Shown here piece by piece: positions 18,345 to 27,026 of a DNA stretch of 64,000 nt. A program made the translations under genes and the position numbers. The stretch's first letter is position 1; each line of letters opens with the position of its first letter. The stretch covers positions 310,001 to 374,000 of the forward strand of contig NZ_PEND01000005.1 in assembly GCF_002844195.1 (NCBI RefSeq), written 5' to 3'. This DNA is from Halegenticoccus soli. Its GTDB lineage: Archaea > Halobacteriota > Halobacteria > Halobacteriales > Haloferacaceae. The notes beneath the pieces were generated by a model, which searched no databases, was not told the DNA's origin, and saw nothing but the letters and a program-made list of their open reading frames with translations.

Positions 18345-19641
18345 CACGCCCTCCGAGCACCGCCAGACAGTTAGAGATTGCCTCCGTCGAGCCGAAGGCC
18401 CCCGCCTTCGTCACGACCGGCGTCCCGTCCGCTCGTCCGCCGTCGATCCGTCCGACCGGGACTCCCGCTTCGACCTCGCTGCCGGCGAGCCGGACGCCCG
18501 TCGCCCCGAGCGCCCCGAGCACCGAGATCGCGACCGCGCCGCCCGTCGCGAAGAGCCCGCGCGGCTGGACGCGGTCCCACACCCGCTCGACGGCCCCGGC
18601 GAGCGCCGTCGAAACTCGCTCGCGCACGTCCCACTCGCCGACGCCGCGTGCACGGCCGGCCCGAAGCGCCACGTCGGCGTCGTCGGCCGTCCGCGCGGAG
18701 ACGAGCACGGCGTCGCCGCCAGCGTCGAGTCGGTCGAGACAGCGCTCGGCCGCGTCGGACGCGGCTCGGTCCGGATCGGCGACCGTCGCTTCGAGGTCGA
18801 GTTCGACGAGGAGTTCGTCCGGGAGCGCCCGCACCTGTTCGAGCGTCCGGGGGTTCGTGCTCCCGGCGACGGCGAGCGCCGGTCCCTCGGGTCCGTCAGC
18901 TGTCGGGTCCGGCGGGGAAACGCGACCTTTCCGTCCCTCGGCGGCGACGGAGACGTGCCGAGCGAGCCCCGCGCTCCCGACGTAGACGACGGACAGCCCG
19001 CTCGTGGCCGCGCCGTCCGCCAGCGCTTCGAGGTGCCGCTCGGCGACCGCGTCGGCGACGACGACGGCGGGTCCGTCGGCCGCAAACTCGCGGAGCGCGT
19101 CGCGGACCGCCTCGCTCCCGGCAGCGGCGCGCTCGACGCCGACGCGGCGGACCGGATGCGAGGAATCGCCGAAACGCGTCGGCAGGTGCGCCGTCTCGAC
19201 CGGCCTGTCGGGGTCGCGGCCGGCGGCCGTGTCGGTCACGAGCCAACCGTCGACGAGGTGGTACCCGCACGCGGTCGTCCGGCCGTTCCGGGGGAACGCG
19301 GGCGCGACCAGCGCCGCGTCCGCGTTGGCGCTCCGGATCGCCGCGTCCGTCTCGGCGACGAGGTTCCCGCGGAGGGTCGAATCCACCTTCTTGTAGACGA
19401 CCGACGTGTCGCGCGACGAGAGGGCGCGATCGACCGCGGACGCGGCGTCCTCGGCCGGGAGGTACCGGGAGTCGGTGTTCGCCACCAGCACGTCGGCGTC
19501 GTCCGCGTCGTCCGAGCCGCCCTCTCCACGGCCCTCGCCGAGGAGCACGAGCGTCGACAGTCCGCGGGCGGCGAACTCGTGACCGGTGTCCATTGCGCCG
19601 GTCAGGTCGTCCGCGACGACGAGTCCGTTCGGACGGGTCAT
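18331..19641 (-). CDS. Four-carbon acid sugar kinase (DUF1537, DtnK/OtnK type)
   Basis: A 436-residue kinase with the N-terminal DUF1537 motif VVADDLTGAMDTGHEFAARG, then TDSRYLPAEDA and KKVDSTLRGNL, and the C-terminal nucleotide-binding domain with FATGGAVAISVL, GVPVGRIDGG and VVTKAGAFGS. Family members phosphorylate D-threonate, D-erythronate or 3-oxo-tetronates. Overlap with pdxA2 supports a D-threonate/D-erythronate kinase. The start ATG at 19641 gives MTRPNGLVVADD; the long frame upstream is a shadow. Confidence 0.9.
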   Translation of the reverse strand: MTRPNGLVVADDLTGAMDTGHEFAARGLSTLVLLGEGRGEGGSDDADDADVLVANTDSRYLPAEDAASAVDRALSSRDTSVVYKKVDSTLRGNLVAETDAAIRSANADAALVAPAFPRNGRTTACGYHLVDGWLVTDTAAGRDPDRPVETAHLPTRFGDSSHPVRRVGVERAAAGSEAVRDALREFAADGPAVVVADAVAERHLEALADGAATSGLSVVYVGSAGLARHVSVAAEGRKGRVSPPDPTADGPEGPALAVAGSTNPRTLEQVRALPDELLVELDLEATVADPDRAASDAAERCLDRLDAGGDAVLVSARTADDADVALRAGRARGVGEWDVRERVSTALAGAVERVWDRVQPRGLFATGGAVAISVLGALGATGVRLAGSEVEAGVPVGRIDGGRADGTPVVTKAGAFGSTEAISNCLAVLGGRDDPR

Positions 19642-19801
19642 GCGGCGGGCTTTGCGGCGGGCCGGTAAAAAGCCACCCCCACGGCGGACTCCGAACGGTC
19701 CGCCTCCGCGGTAGACCGGCAAAAATCCGCCTCCGTGATGGGAGCAAAAGCGTCCCCGAGGCGGGGAAAGAGCTAATTCGCCGAGTTCCGATGTGCGAAG
19801 C

Positions 19802-20992
19802 ATGGCTCCAACGTTCACCGGGTACCGGCGCGCGGACGGCCGCGTCGGCGTCCGGAACCACGTCGCCGTGATCCCCACGTCGGTGGCGGCGAGCAGCGTC
19901 GCGGACGCGATCGCGTCGGCCGCCGGTTCCCCGGCGCGCGCGACGCCGCACCAGATGGGCACGTCGCAGCCGCGACCGGCCCGCGAACAGACCGAGCGCG
20001 TCCTCGCCGGCGTCGGCCGCAACCCGAACGTCGGCGCGGCGCTCGTCGTCGAACTCGGCACCGAGGACGTCGACGCCGAGTCGCTCGCCGACGAGATCGC
20101 AGAAACCGGCAAGGCGGTCGAAACGCTGTCGATCCGGGAGGTCGGCGGCACCCGCGCGGCGCTCGCCCGAGGCGAGGAACTCGTCGCCGACCTCGCCGAC
20201 GAGGCGGGGCGCGCCCGCCGCGAGGAGGCCGACGCGAGCGAACTCGTCTTCGGCGTCGAGTGCGGCGGCAGCGACGCCACGAGCGGCATCGCCGCGAACC
20301 CGGCCGTCGGAAACGCCTGCGACCGCCTGATCGACGACGGCGGCACGGCGAGCTTCAGCGAGACGCCCGAGTTCATCGGCGCGGAGCACATCCTCGCCGA
20401 GCGGTGCGTCGACGACGGGGTCCGTGAGCGACTCCTCGACCGCGTCTCGACGCGCGAGAGCATGGCCGAGCTCATGGGCGTCGACCTCCGCGGGGCGCAA
20501 CCGACACCGGGGAACCAGGAGGGCGGCCTGACGACCATCGAGGAGAAGAGCCTGGGCGCCATCTCGAAGGGCGGCACCCGGCCGGTCCGCGGCATCGTCG
20601 ACTACGCGGAACAGCTTCCGGTCGGCGGCGGGCTCGTCCTCATGGACACGCCGGGGTACGACGTGGAGAGCGTGGTCGGCAAGGTCGCCGGCGGCGCGCA
20701 AATCGTCGCCTTCACGACTGGCCGCGGCAGCACGACCGGCAACCCGATCGCCCCCGTCATCAAGGTCACCGGCAATCCGAAGACGTGGGCGCGGATGGCG
20801 AACAACGTGGACGTGAACGCGAGCACCGTCTTCGGGGGCGAGTCGATCGCGGCCGTCGGCGAGCGCGTCTACGAGGCGCTGCTCGCCGTGGCCGACGGCC
20901 GACGGACCGAGGCCGAGCGCCGCCGGCTGGAGGAGTTCGCCGTCAACGAGATCCAGCCGAACGAGCTGGCCGACGCGGGGGCGGACGCATGA
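19802..20992 (+). CDS. uxaA: UxaA-family dehydratase, large (catalytic) subunit
   Basis: A 396-residue altronate/galactarate dehydratase-type protein (VGVRNHVAVIPTSVA, RNPNVGAALVVELG, FGVECGGSDATSGI, AANPAVGNACDRLI, FSETPEFIGAEHIL, GGLTTIEEKSLGAISKGG, FTTGRGSTTGNPIAPVIKV). The motif ECGGSD is intact, but the usual H-x-x-GC-x-Q reads HQMGTSQ (Thr54 for Cys), and the usual KSLGC reads KSLGA. Whether those cysteines are needed in this subgroup is uncertain. It overlaps the SAF-domain subunit by 4 nt (ATGA). Hexuronate-derived altronate or galactarate is the expected substrate class. Confidence 0.88.
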   Translation: MAPTFTGYRRADGRVGVRNHVAVIPTSVAASSVADAIASAAGSPARATPHQMGTSQPRPAREQTERVLAGVGRNPNVGAALVVELGTEDVDAESLADEIAETGKAVETLSIREVGGTRAALARGEELVADLADEAGRARREEADASELVFGVECGGSDATSGIAANPAVGNACDRLIDDGGTASFSETPEFIGAEHILAERCVDDGVRERLLDRVSTRESMAELMGVDLRGAQPTPGNQEGGLTTIEEKSLGAISKGGTRPVRGIVDYAEQLPVGGGLVLMDTPGYDVESVVGKVAGGAQIVAFTTGRGSTTGNPIAPVIKVTGNPKTWARMANNVDVNASTVFGGESIAAVGERVYEALLAVADGRRTEAERRRLEEFAVNEIQPNELADAGADA

Positions 20993-21306
20993 AGGGGCGC
21001 GTGTTCGACGAGGCGGCGCTCGTGATGAGCGAGCGGGACAACGTCGCCACCGCCGTCGACGATCTCGACGAGGGCCGGGAGTTCGACGTCGACGGGTCGA
21101 CCGTCCGCCTGGCCGAGGCAGTCCCGTTCGGTCACAAGTTCGCGCTCGCCCCGCTCGACGCCGGCGACGAGGTGTACAAGTACGGCGAGGTCATCGGCCG
21201 CGCGATGGCCGCAATCGAGCCCGGCGAGTGGGTCCACACGCACAACTGCGAGAGCACGCGCGGACGGGGCGACCTCGCCGCGGCCGAAGGGGGTGCGGAC
21301 GCGTGA
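20989..21306 (+). CDS. UxaA-family dehydratase, small SAF-domain subunit
   Basis: A 105-residue SAF-domain protein (VPFGHKFALAPLDAGDEVYKYGEVIGRA, a shortened citation of the domain core being FGHKFAL and YGEVIG) that corresponds to the N-terminal domain of altronate dehydratase. In archaea this part is often a separate gene. The C-terminal WVHTHN is the family signature. It overlaps the large subunit at the 5' end and the paralogue at the 3' end, each by 4 nt. Confidence 0.88.
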   Translation: MKGRVFDEAALVMSERDNVATAVDDLDEGREFDVDGSTVRLAEAVPFGHKFALAPLDAGDEVYKYGEVIGRAMAAIEPGEWVHTHNCESTRGRGDLAAAEGGADA

Positions 21307-22418
21307 GCGTCGGAGGTTCGACGGGAATACACTCGTTCTCGGGGGTCCCGCGAGCGGAAGGAACGATCGGCGTCCGCGACCGCGTGCTCGTCCTCCCGTC
21401 GGTCATCTGCTCGCACGTGGTCGCGGACCGCATCGCCGCGCGGGTCGACGGGGCGGTGAGCGCGCCGCACGACCACGGCTGCGCGCAGCTCGGGGCCGAC
21501 AACGAACAGACCCGCCGGGCGTTCCTCGGCCTCGCCCGCAATCCGAACGTCGCCGGCGTCGTAGTCGTCGGCCTCGGCTGCGAGGAGCTCCAGAGCGACA
21601 GCGTCGCCGCGGAGATGGAGTCGGCGGGCGTCGAGGTCCGCGAGCTCGCCATCCAGGGCGTCGGCGGGACGGACGCCTGCGTCGAAGCGGGCGCGTCCGT
21701 CGCGACGGAGCTGGCGGACGGGCGGGAAGACCGCCGGGATTCGGCGGACCTCTCGGACCTCACGGTCGGCGTCGTCTGCAGCGATCTCGCCGACTCGACC
21801 GTCGATCGGGCGGATCCGCTCGCGGGGGAGGTCGTCCGGCGCGTCGTCGAGGCCGGCGGTCGCGCCGTCGTCGCCGGAAGCGAGCGCCTCGTCGCGCATC
21901 CCGACGCGGCCCGCGAGGCGACGGCGCCCAGCGCGGTTTCGGACCTCGAAGCGCTGTTCGAACGCCACCGCGGCGCGCCGGCGAAGGTGACCCGCGTCGC
22001 CAGACGAGCCAGCGAACTAGGGTTCGCTGACGCGACGGTGGCGTGGGGCGGGCGGCGGATCGAGGAGGTGCTCGCCTACGGCGATCGGGCGTCGATCGAC
22101 TCGGGGCTCGCGGTCGTCGACGCGCCCTCCGAGTTCGCGGAAGCCGCGACCGGGCTCGTCGCCGCCGGGGCGCAGATCGTCCTCCACGTCACCGCGGACG
22201 GCATCCCGGCGGGCCACCCGCTCGCGCCCGTAGTGAAGGTGTCCGCCGACCCGGGGACGGTCGCGGCCCTCCCCGACGACGTCGACCTCGACGCGTCCGC
22301 GGCGAGCGTCGACGACGCGCTGTCCCGCCTGCTGGCGGTGGCGGGCGGCGAGCCGTCCTGCGCGGAGGAGCACGGCCTCTCAGAGTTCGCGATCACGCGC
22401 GTCGGCCCGTCGATGTAG
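21303..22418 (+). CDS. Degenerate UxaA large-subunit paralogue
   Basis: A 371-residue relative of the upstream large subunit (IGVRDRVLVLPSVICSHVVA, ARNPNVAGVVVVGLGCEE, GGRRIEEVLAYGD, HVTADGIPAGHPLAPVVKV). It keeps the cysteine of the N-terminal motif (HDHGCAQLG, Cys60) but lacks ECGGSD, the SET..IGAEH block and TTIEEKSLG. It therefore complements the losses in the neighbouring subunit. The start is a GTG overlapping the SAF gene stop (GTGA). It may form a mixed complex with the two preceding subunits (inference) or be an evolving paralogue with another role. Confidence 0.75.
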   Translation: MSVGGSTGIHSFSGVPRAEGTIGVRDRVLVLPSVICSHVVADRIAARVDGAVSAPHDHGCAQLGADNEQTRRAFLGLARNPNVAGVVVVGLGCEELQSDSVAAEMESAGVEVRELAIQGVGGTDACVEAGASVATELADGREDRRDSADLSDLTVGVVCSDLADSTVDRADPLAGEVVRRVVEAGGRAVVAGSERLVAHPDAAREATAPSAVSDLEALFERHRGAPAKVTRVARRASELGFADATVAWGGRRIEEVLAYGDRASIDSGLAVVDAPSEFAEAATGLVAAGAQIVLHVTADGIPAGHPLAPVVKVSADPGTVAALPDDVDLDASAASVDDALSRLLAVAGGEPSCAEEHGLSEFAITRVGPSM

Positions 22419-22494
22419 CTTCCCGGTCGGTGAGGTGAGAGAGACGGTAAATCGGATTCGAACGCGCTGCCCCGTGAACCGGGGCCGACGATAC

Positions 22495-22503
22495 CATTAT
22501 ACT
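22495..22503 (+). promoter_or_regulatory. TATA box upstream of a short leader ORF and the Ldh-type gene
   Basis: CCATTATAC is about 27 nt upstream of the ATG at 22530, so a leaderless transcript would begin at the leader ORF, not at the dehydrogenase gene 80 nt further on. Confidence 0.5.
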
Positions 22504-22529
22504 TTTCAGTCGAGAATCAGCGCAACTGT

Positions 22530-22613
22530 ATGAGTCAACCGAGAGGTGCGATGCCGATACAGAGAGCGAACCGAATGGTTCTATCGCGCTGCGATCGGTG
22601 GGGAGACCAATGA
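22530..22613 (+). CDS. Possible 27-residue leader peptide
   Basis: An ATG placed at the predicted transcription start opens a 27-codon frame (MSQPRGAMPIQRANRMVLSR and seven more residues). Its TGA overlaps the ATG of the following dehydrogenase gene by four bases. The peptide is Arg-rich and unlike any family I know. The geometry fits a translationally coupled leader; it could also be chance. Confidence 0.35.
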   Translation: MSQPRGAMPIQRANRMVLSRCDRWGDQ

Positions 22614-23665
22614 AGGGAACGCCCGAGAATGCGACGTTCGTCGATGCAGCCGCGCTCGAAGCGTTCGCCGCGTCGGTGCTAGAGGGTGCAGGCCTCGACG
22701 AGGAGTGTGCGGACGTCGTCGCGAACACCCTCGTCGACGCGAACCTCCGTGGCGTCGATACACACGGCGTCGTTCGCCTCGAACCGTATGCCGAGCGCAT
22801 AGAGTCGGGCGGGCTGAACCCCGATCCCGACGTTCGCGTTGAATCCGTCCGCGAGGCGGCGGCGGTCGTGGACGGCGACGGCGGACCGGGGCAGGTGGCG
22901 ACGCTGCGGGCGATGGAAGGGGCGATCACCCTGGCAGAAGACGCCGGAGGCGCCTTCGTCGGCGTGCGGAACAGCAACCACTTCGGAACCGCCGCCTACT
23001 ATACGAACGTTGCCGCGGAACGGGGGTACATCGGCCTGTGCATGACACACGCTGGGCCTAACGTAGCCCCGTTCGGCGGGGCGGATCCGTACTTCGGGAC
23101 GAACCCAATCGCCGTCGGACTCCCCGGAGAGGAGTTCCCGGTCACGCTCGACATGGCGACGAGCGTCACCGCGAAAGGGAGCGTCATCCTCGCCGAGGAG
23201 GAGGGCGAGGAGATTCCGCCGGAGTGGGCGATCGACGCGTCCGGACGACCAACGACCGATCCCGCCGATTTTCACGCGCTCCAGCCGCTGGGCGGACCGA
23301 AGGGGTACGGGCTGGCGTTCGTCGTCGACGCACTCTGCGGCGTCCTCCTGGACACCGTCTTCGGCGAGGGCGTGCCGACGATGTACGACGACCTCTCGTC
23401 GCCGCAGGAGCTGGGTCACTTCGTCGGCGCGATCAACGTCGAGGCGTTCACCGATCTCACCGGCTTTCACAGACGGTTATCCCGGATGATCGCGGAGGTG
23501 AAATCGACCCGACCAGGCGAGGGATTCGAAGAAGTCCTGGTTCCGGGTGAGCCCGAGGCACGGACGAAAAAAGAGCGTCTGGAGGAGGGTATTCCGCTCG
23601 GGTCGGGCGTCTCTGGGACGCTCCAATCGCTCGGTGACCGGTACGGACGGGAGTTCCCCGCGTGA
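22610..23665 (+). CDS. Ldh-family (type 2 malate/lactate dehydrogenase) oxidoreductase
   Basis: A 351-residue NAD(P)-dependent 2-hydroxyacid dehydrogenase of the YlbC/ureidoglycolate dehydrogenase family. Visible motifs are NLRGVDTHGVVRLEPY, VRNSNHFGTAAYYT (catalytic His), FGTNPIAVGLPG, LDMATSVTAKG and GGPKGYGLAFVVDALCG. It probably oxidises or reduces a hydroxyacid such as malate, lactate or a 3-keto sugar acid. The ATG at 22610 overlaps the stop of a possible leader ORF. It follows the UxaA genes on the same strand but has its own promoter. Confidence 0.9.
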   Translation: MKGTPENATFVDAAALEAFAASVLEGAGLDEECADVVANTLVDANLRGVDTHGVVRLEPYAERIESGGLNPDPDVRVESVREAAAVVDGDGGPGQVATLRAMEGAITLAEDAGGAFVGVRNSNHFGTAAYYTNVAAERGYIGLCMTHAGPNVAPFGGADPYFGTNPIAVGLPGEEFPVTLDMATSVTAKGSVILAEEEGEEIPPEWAIDASGRPTTDPADFHALQPLGGPKGYGLAFVVDALCGVLLDTVFGEGVPTMYDDLSSPQELGHFVGAINVEAFTDLTGFHRRLSRMIAEVKSTRPGEGFEEVLVPGEPEARTKKERLEEGIPLGSGVSGTLQSLGDRYGREFPA

Positions 23666-23749
23666 GTGCCGCGGCGAGACGACCGAAGCGACCGTCGGAC
23701 GGAGCACCGGTCGGCCCGCTCGCCCGCTCGACTGTCCCGGTTCAACCGT

Positions 23750-24124
23750 CTACTCGACCGCTGCCGGGCGCCCATCGTCGACCGTCGGCGGCGCGCCGAC
23801 GACGAGCCAGACGTGTTCGCCCTCGGTGTCGTTGAGCACCTGCCTCGACGTCTCGGGCGGGACGCGGACCGCCGTCCCCTCGGGGACGTCCAGCAGTTCG
23901 CCCTCGATCTTCATTCGCCCCGGCCCGTCGAGAACGTAGTAGAGCTCCTCCTGTTCGGTCTGGCGGTGGTAGCTCATCGCGTCACCGGGCGAGAGGTACC
24001 ACACCTTCGGTCGCATCTCCGTGCAGCCGAGCCGGTCGACGAGGTCGACGTGCATCGTGCCGGAACCCGCCGACGGCTCCCGTTCCGCGTCGTCGACCCG
24101 AATCATGCTGTATTCATCCGCCAT
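23750..24124 (-). CDS. Cupin-domain protein
   Basis: A 124-residue single cupin. Motif 1 includes YHRQTEQEELYYVLDGPGRM and motif 2 VPEGTAVRVPPETSRQVLND. Only one clear motif-1 histidine is seen with Gln and Glu as possible ligands, so metal binding is uncertain. It lies between the Ldh-type gene and the Lut genes and may be an isomerase or sensor of a small metabolite. Function not assigned. Confidence 0.8.
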   Translation of the reverse strand: MADEYSMIRVDDAEREPSAGSGTMHVDLVDRLGCTEMRPKVWYLSPGDAMSYHRQTEQEELYYVLDGPGRMKIEGELLDVPEGTAVRVPPETSRQVLNDTEGEHVWLVVGAPPTVDDGRPAAVE

Positions 24125-24145
24125 GCGCGGAGAATTTATCGCCGC

Positions 24146-24156
24146 TCGTCATAAAG
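24146..24156 (-). promoter_or_regulatory. TATA box of the cupin gene at 24124
   Basis: The minus strand reads CCTTTATGAC about 27 nt before the ATG at 24124, matching a leaderless start. Confidence 0.45.
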
Positions 24157-24226
24157 GTGAGCGCGAGCCGTCCGGAGGACCGTCACGGAAGTGAACCGTC
24201 CCGGAAAACGGGCCGTCCGGCGAAAC

Positions 24227-26434
24227 TCAGGTGCGCTTTGGATCGAGCAGTTCGACCGGGTGGCGCGTCCCCTCGTCGAACAGGGCGTCGAGCTGTTCGA
24301 GACAGGAGGTGCCGCTGGCGACGATCTCCCGGTCGGGGTGGGCGGCGAACTCGGATTTGAGGTCGCCGCCGACGTCCATGCTCAGCTCGTAGTACTCCGC
24401 CTTGTACCCAAACGAGCCCGCCATCCCGCAGCACTCGACCGTCGAGGACAGCACATCGTAGCCGCGCGCGTCGAGCACGGCCTCGGTGTGCGCGTCGAGC
24501 CCGAGCGTTCGCTGCTGGCAGTGACTGTGGTACGCGATCGTCCGACCGTCTCCGTCGGCCAGCGCCCCGGCGTCGGCCCCGTTTTCGAGGAGACCGTACA
24601 CGTATTCGAGCACCTCGTAGCTGTTCTCGCTGAGGCGCTCGTACGATCTCTCGGGGAGGAGCTTCTCGTACTCGCGGCGGAACATCGCGAGGTCGCTGGG
24701 TTCGACGACGACGACGTCGCGCCCGGCGTCGACGTGCTCGGCCAGCGCGCCGTAGACGGCGCTCGCGCGTTCGTCGGCCGTCGCCACCATCCCCTGCGAG
24801 AGCGGCGCGCGACCGCTCTCCGGAATCTCCGGCACGCGGACGTGGACGCCCAGGGCTTCGAGAACGCGGACTGCCGCCCTGCCGCGATCGACCTGCACGT
24901 AGTTCGTGTACGGATCGGCGTAGAGCACCGCCTCGCGATCGGCGTCGGCGAGCGGGACGCGCGAGCCCCCCCTGGCGTCGAACCACTTGCGCAGTGTCTC
25001 GCGCTCGAACGTCGGGAGGTCCCGCCGTCGGTCGATACCGAGCGTCCGCTCCATGAGCCCGCGCGCGGGACCGGCGTTTGCAATCCAGTTCGACAGCGGG
25101 GCGGTCGCGCTGCCGAGCTTGGCGACCGTCTCGAAGTTCCCGAAGAACCGCTTCTGGAGGCTCATTCCGCCCGGTTCCGCGTCCGGCGTGAGCCCCTCGA
25201 CGAGCCAGTCGAGCTCGGCGTCCTCTCCTCTGTTGATGCGGTCGCGGACGACCGTGTTGATCCACGGGATGTCGATCTTCACCGGGCAGGCGTTCACACA
25301 GCGGGTGCAGCCGGTGCAGAGATCGTTGAACTCGGCGGCGGTGTCGAGCCCCTCGATTCCGGCCTCCCAGCCGGTCGCGATGCCGCCGGTGTACGTCTCG
25401 CCGCCGAAGGCGTGCCCGCCGACGTGCTGGAAGTTGGCGCAGGAGTTCGCGCACGCGCCGCAGCGGATACAGTAGAGCGTCTCGCGGAGCTGGTCGTCCT
25501 CGCGCATCGCCGTGCGCCCGTTGTCGACGAGCACCAGGTGGAACTCGCGGTCGCTTTCGCCCGCCGCCTCCGAGAGCGGAACGTCGGCGTCGAAATCGAG
25601 CGTCGGGGAGTCGACGGGCGGCGAGAGCATAGTGAGGTACTGCGGGTAGTCCTGGCCGGTCGCCGCCCGGGCGATGAGCTCCGTGAACGGTTCCAGCTCC
25701 TCGACGGAGGGGATGAGCTTCTCGACGCCCGCGACCGCCACGTGCGCGTCGGGCGTGACCGCGCTCTTCCGGGCGTTCCCCTCGTTCGTCACGAGGACGA
25801 TCGTGCCGCTGTCGGCGAGGACGAAGTTCGCGCCCGTCACACCCATGTCCGCCTCGACGATGCGTTCGAGGAGGTAATCGCGCGCGAAGTTCGTCAGCTC
25901 CGTCGCGGTTTCGAGCGGCTCGTCGAGGTCGAAGTGCGCGTTGAAAAGCTCCGCGATGGCCGCCGTCGACTTGTGCAGCGACGGCCCCACGAGGTGTGAC
26001 GGGGCCTCGTCGGCCACCTGGACGACGAACTCCCCGAGGTCCGTCTCGTAGACGTCGACGCCCGCGGCTTCGAGGTGCTCGTTCAGGTCGAGCTCCTCCG
26101 TGGTCATCGACTTGCTCTTGACGAGCGTCTCGGCGTCTCGGTCGCGCACCACCTCCTCGATGTACCGGTTCGCGTCGGCGGCGTCGTCGGCCAGGTAGAC
26201 GGTTCCGCCGTTGGCCTCGACGCTCTCGCGGACGCGCTCGATCAGCTCCGGCAGGCGCTCGATCGCGTCCTCCTTGACCGCGCGGGCGGCGTCGCGCGCC
26301 TCCTCGTAGCGCTCGAACCGCGCGGCTGCGTCGTACCGCTCGCGGTTCATGTGGGTGGTGTTCTCGCGGATCGCGTCCCGCTCCGTCTCCAGCAGGTGGC
26401 GGATCTCCGCCGCCTTCAGTCGCGCGTCGCTCAT
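24227..26434 (-). CDS. LutB-LutA-type fusion: LUD, 4Fe-4S and CCG domains
   Basis: A 735-residue iron-sulfur oxidoreductase. The N-terminal ~300 residues are an LUD domain (SKSMTTEELDLNEHLEAAG, GANFVLADSGTIVLVTNEGN). Two 4Fe-4S clusters follow (CIRCGACANSCANFQHVGG and CTGCTRCVNACPVKID). The C-terminal half has a cysteine-rich LutA/GlpC-type region with CCGMAGSFG and a paired region near AYHSHCQQRTLG. It thus joins the functions of LutB and LutA, which oxidise L-lactate to pyruvate. It overlaps lutC by 4 nt. The true start is the ATG at 26434; the frame runs on upstream without a gene. Confidence 0.92.
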   Translation of the reverse strand: MSDARLKAAEIRHLLETERDAIRENTTHMNRERYDAAARFERYEEARDAARAVKEDAIERLPELIERVRESVEANGGTVYLADDAADANRYIEEVVRDRDAETLVKSKSMTTEELDLNEHLEAAGVDVYETDLGEFVVQVADEAPSHLVGPSLHKSTAAIAELFNAHFDLDEPLETATELTNFARDYLLERIVEADMGVTGANFVLADSGTIVLVTNEGNARKSAVTPDAHVAVAGVEKLIPSVEELEPFTELIARAATGQDYPQYLTMLSPPVDSPTLDFDADVPLSEAAGESDREFHLVLVDNGRTAMREDDQLRETLYCIRCGACANSCANFQHVGGHAFGGETYTGGIATGWEAGIEGLDTAAEFNDLCTGCTRCVNACPVKIDIPWINTVVRDRINRGEDAELDWLVEGLTPDAEPGGMSLQKRFFGNFETVAKLGSATAPLSNWIANAGPARGLMERTLGIDRRRDLPTFERETLRKWFDARGGSRVPLADADREAVLYADPYTNYVQVDRGRAAVRVLEALGVHVRVPEIPESGRAPLSQGMVATADERASAVYGALAEHVDAGRDVVVVEPSDLAMFRREYEKLLPERSYERLSENSYEVLEYVYGLLENGADAGALADGDGRTIAYHSHCQQRTLGLDAHTEAVLDARGYDVLSSTVECCGMAGSFGYKAEYYELSMDVGGDLKSEFAAHPDREIVASGTSCLEQLDALFDEGTRHPVELLDPKRT

Positions 26435-26940
26435 CGGTCGGTCAGGACGATAACGTGGACGGCCTTCGGTCCGTGCACGCCGTAGACGAGCGCCCCCATG
26501 TCGCCGGTCGCGCTCGGTCCGGTCGCGAAGACGGCGCTCTTCGGCCCCTCGGCGAACTCGTCGCCGAGCCGGTCGAACGCCGCGGGGACGTCCTCGACGA
26601 CGTCGCTCTCGCTGACGACGGCGACGTGGCGCTCGGGGTAGAGGCTCACCGGCTCGGTCCCCTTCGCGTCGGACGGGAGGAGCAGCGAGCCGTAGGACGA
26701 GACGCCGAGCGACGCGCCCGTGACGCCGGTCGTCGCCCCGAGGAGCTCCCTCGGCGTCGGGTCGACCGTGACCGGGGCGTCTCCGAAGTCGAGTCCCCAG
26801 TCGGAGAGGTCGGTCGCGACCGCCGGGGTCTCGATCGCCTCGGTCACCGCCGCGGCGAACGCGTCGCTCGTCGTTCGGGTCCAACTGCTGCCCTGTCGCC
26901 GTAACGCAGCTTCGAACTCCGTTTGGGGTTGGACGGCCAT
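26431..26940 (-). CDS. lutC: LutC-like LUD-domain protein
   Basis: A 169-residue LUD-domain protein (TTGVTGASLGVSSYGSLLLP, ERHVAVVSESDVVEDVP, GPSATGDMGALVYGVHGPKA). This is the LutC partner of the LutAB-type protein encoded immediately downstream, with ATG/TGA overlap. The TGDMG..V.GVHGP end is characteristic of LutC. The ATG at 26940 is chosen; a short upstream extension is unconserved. Confidence 0.92.
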   Translation of the reverse strand: MAVQPQTEFEAALRRQGSSWTRTTSDAFAAAVTEAIETPAVATDLSDWGLDFGDAPVTVDPTPRELLGATTGVTGASLGVSSYGSLLLPSDAKGTEPVSLYPERHVAVVSESDVVEDVPAAFDRLGDEFAEGPKSAVFATGPSATGDMGALVYGVHGPKAVHVIVLTDR

Positions 26941-27026
26941 ACCCGCTTCTCGGATCGACAACGGTTAACGTTTGTCCGTGGCGGCGAACGGTTCCGACTT
27001 CCGACGATCGCATCCTGGCACGACGG

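Noticed and set aside
18331-20595. A 754-residue extended kinase
   Set aside because: The DUF1537 domain begins at the ATG at 19641; the upstream part is the antisense of the UxaA gene.
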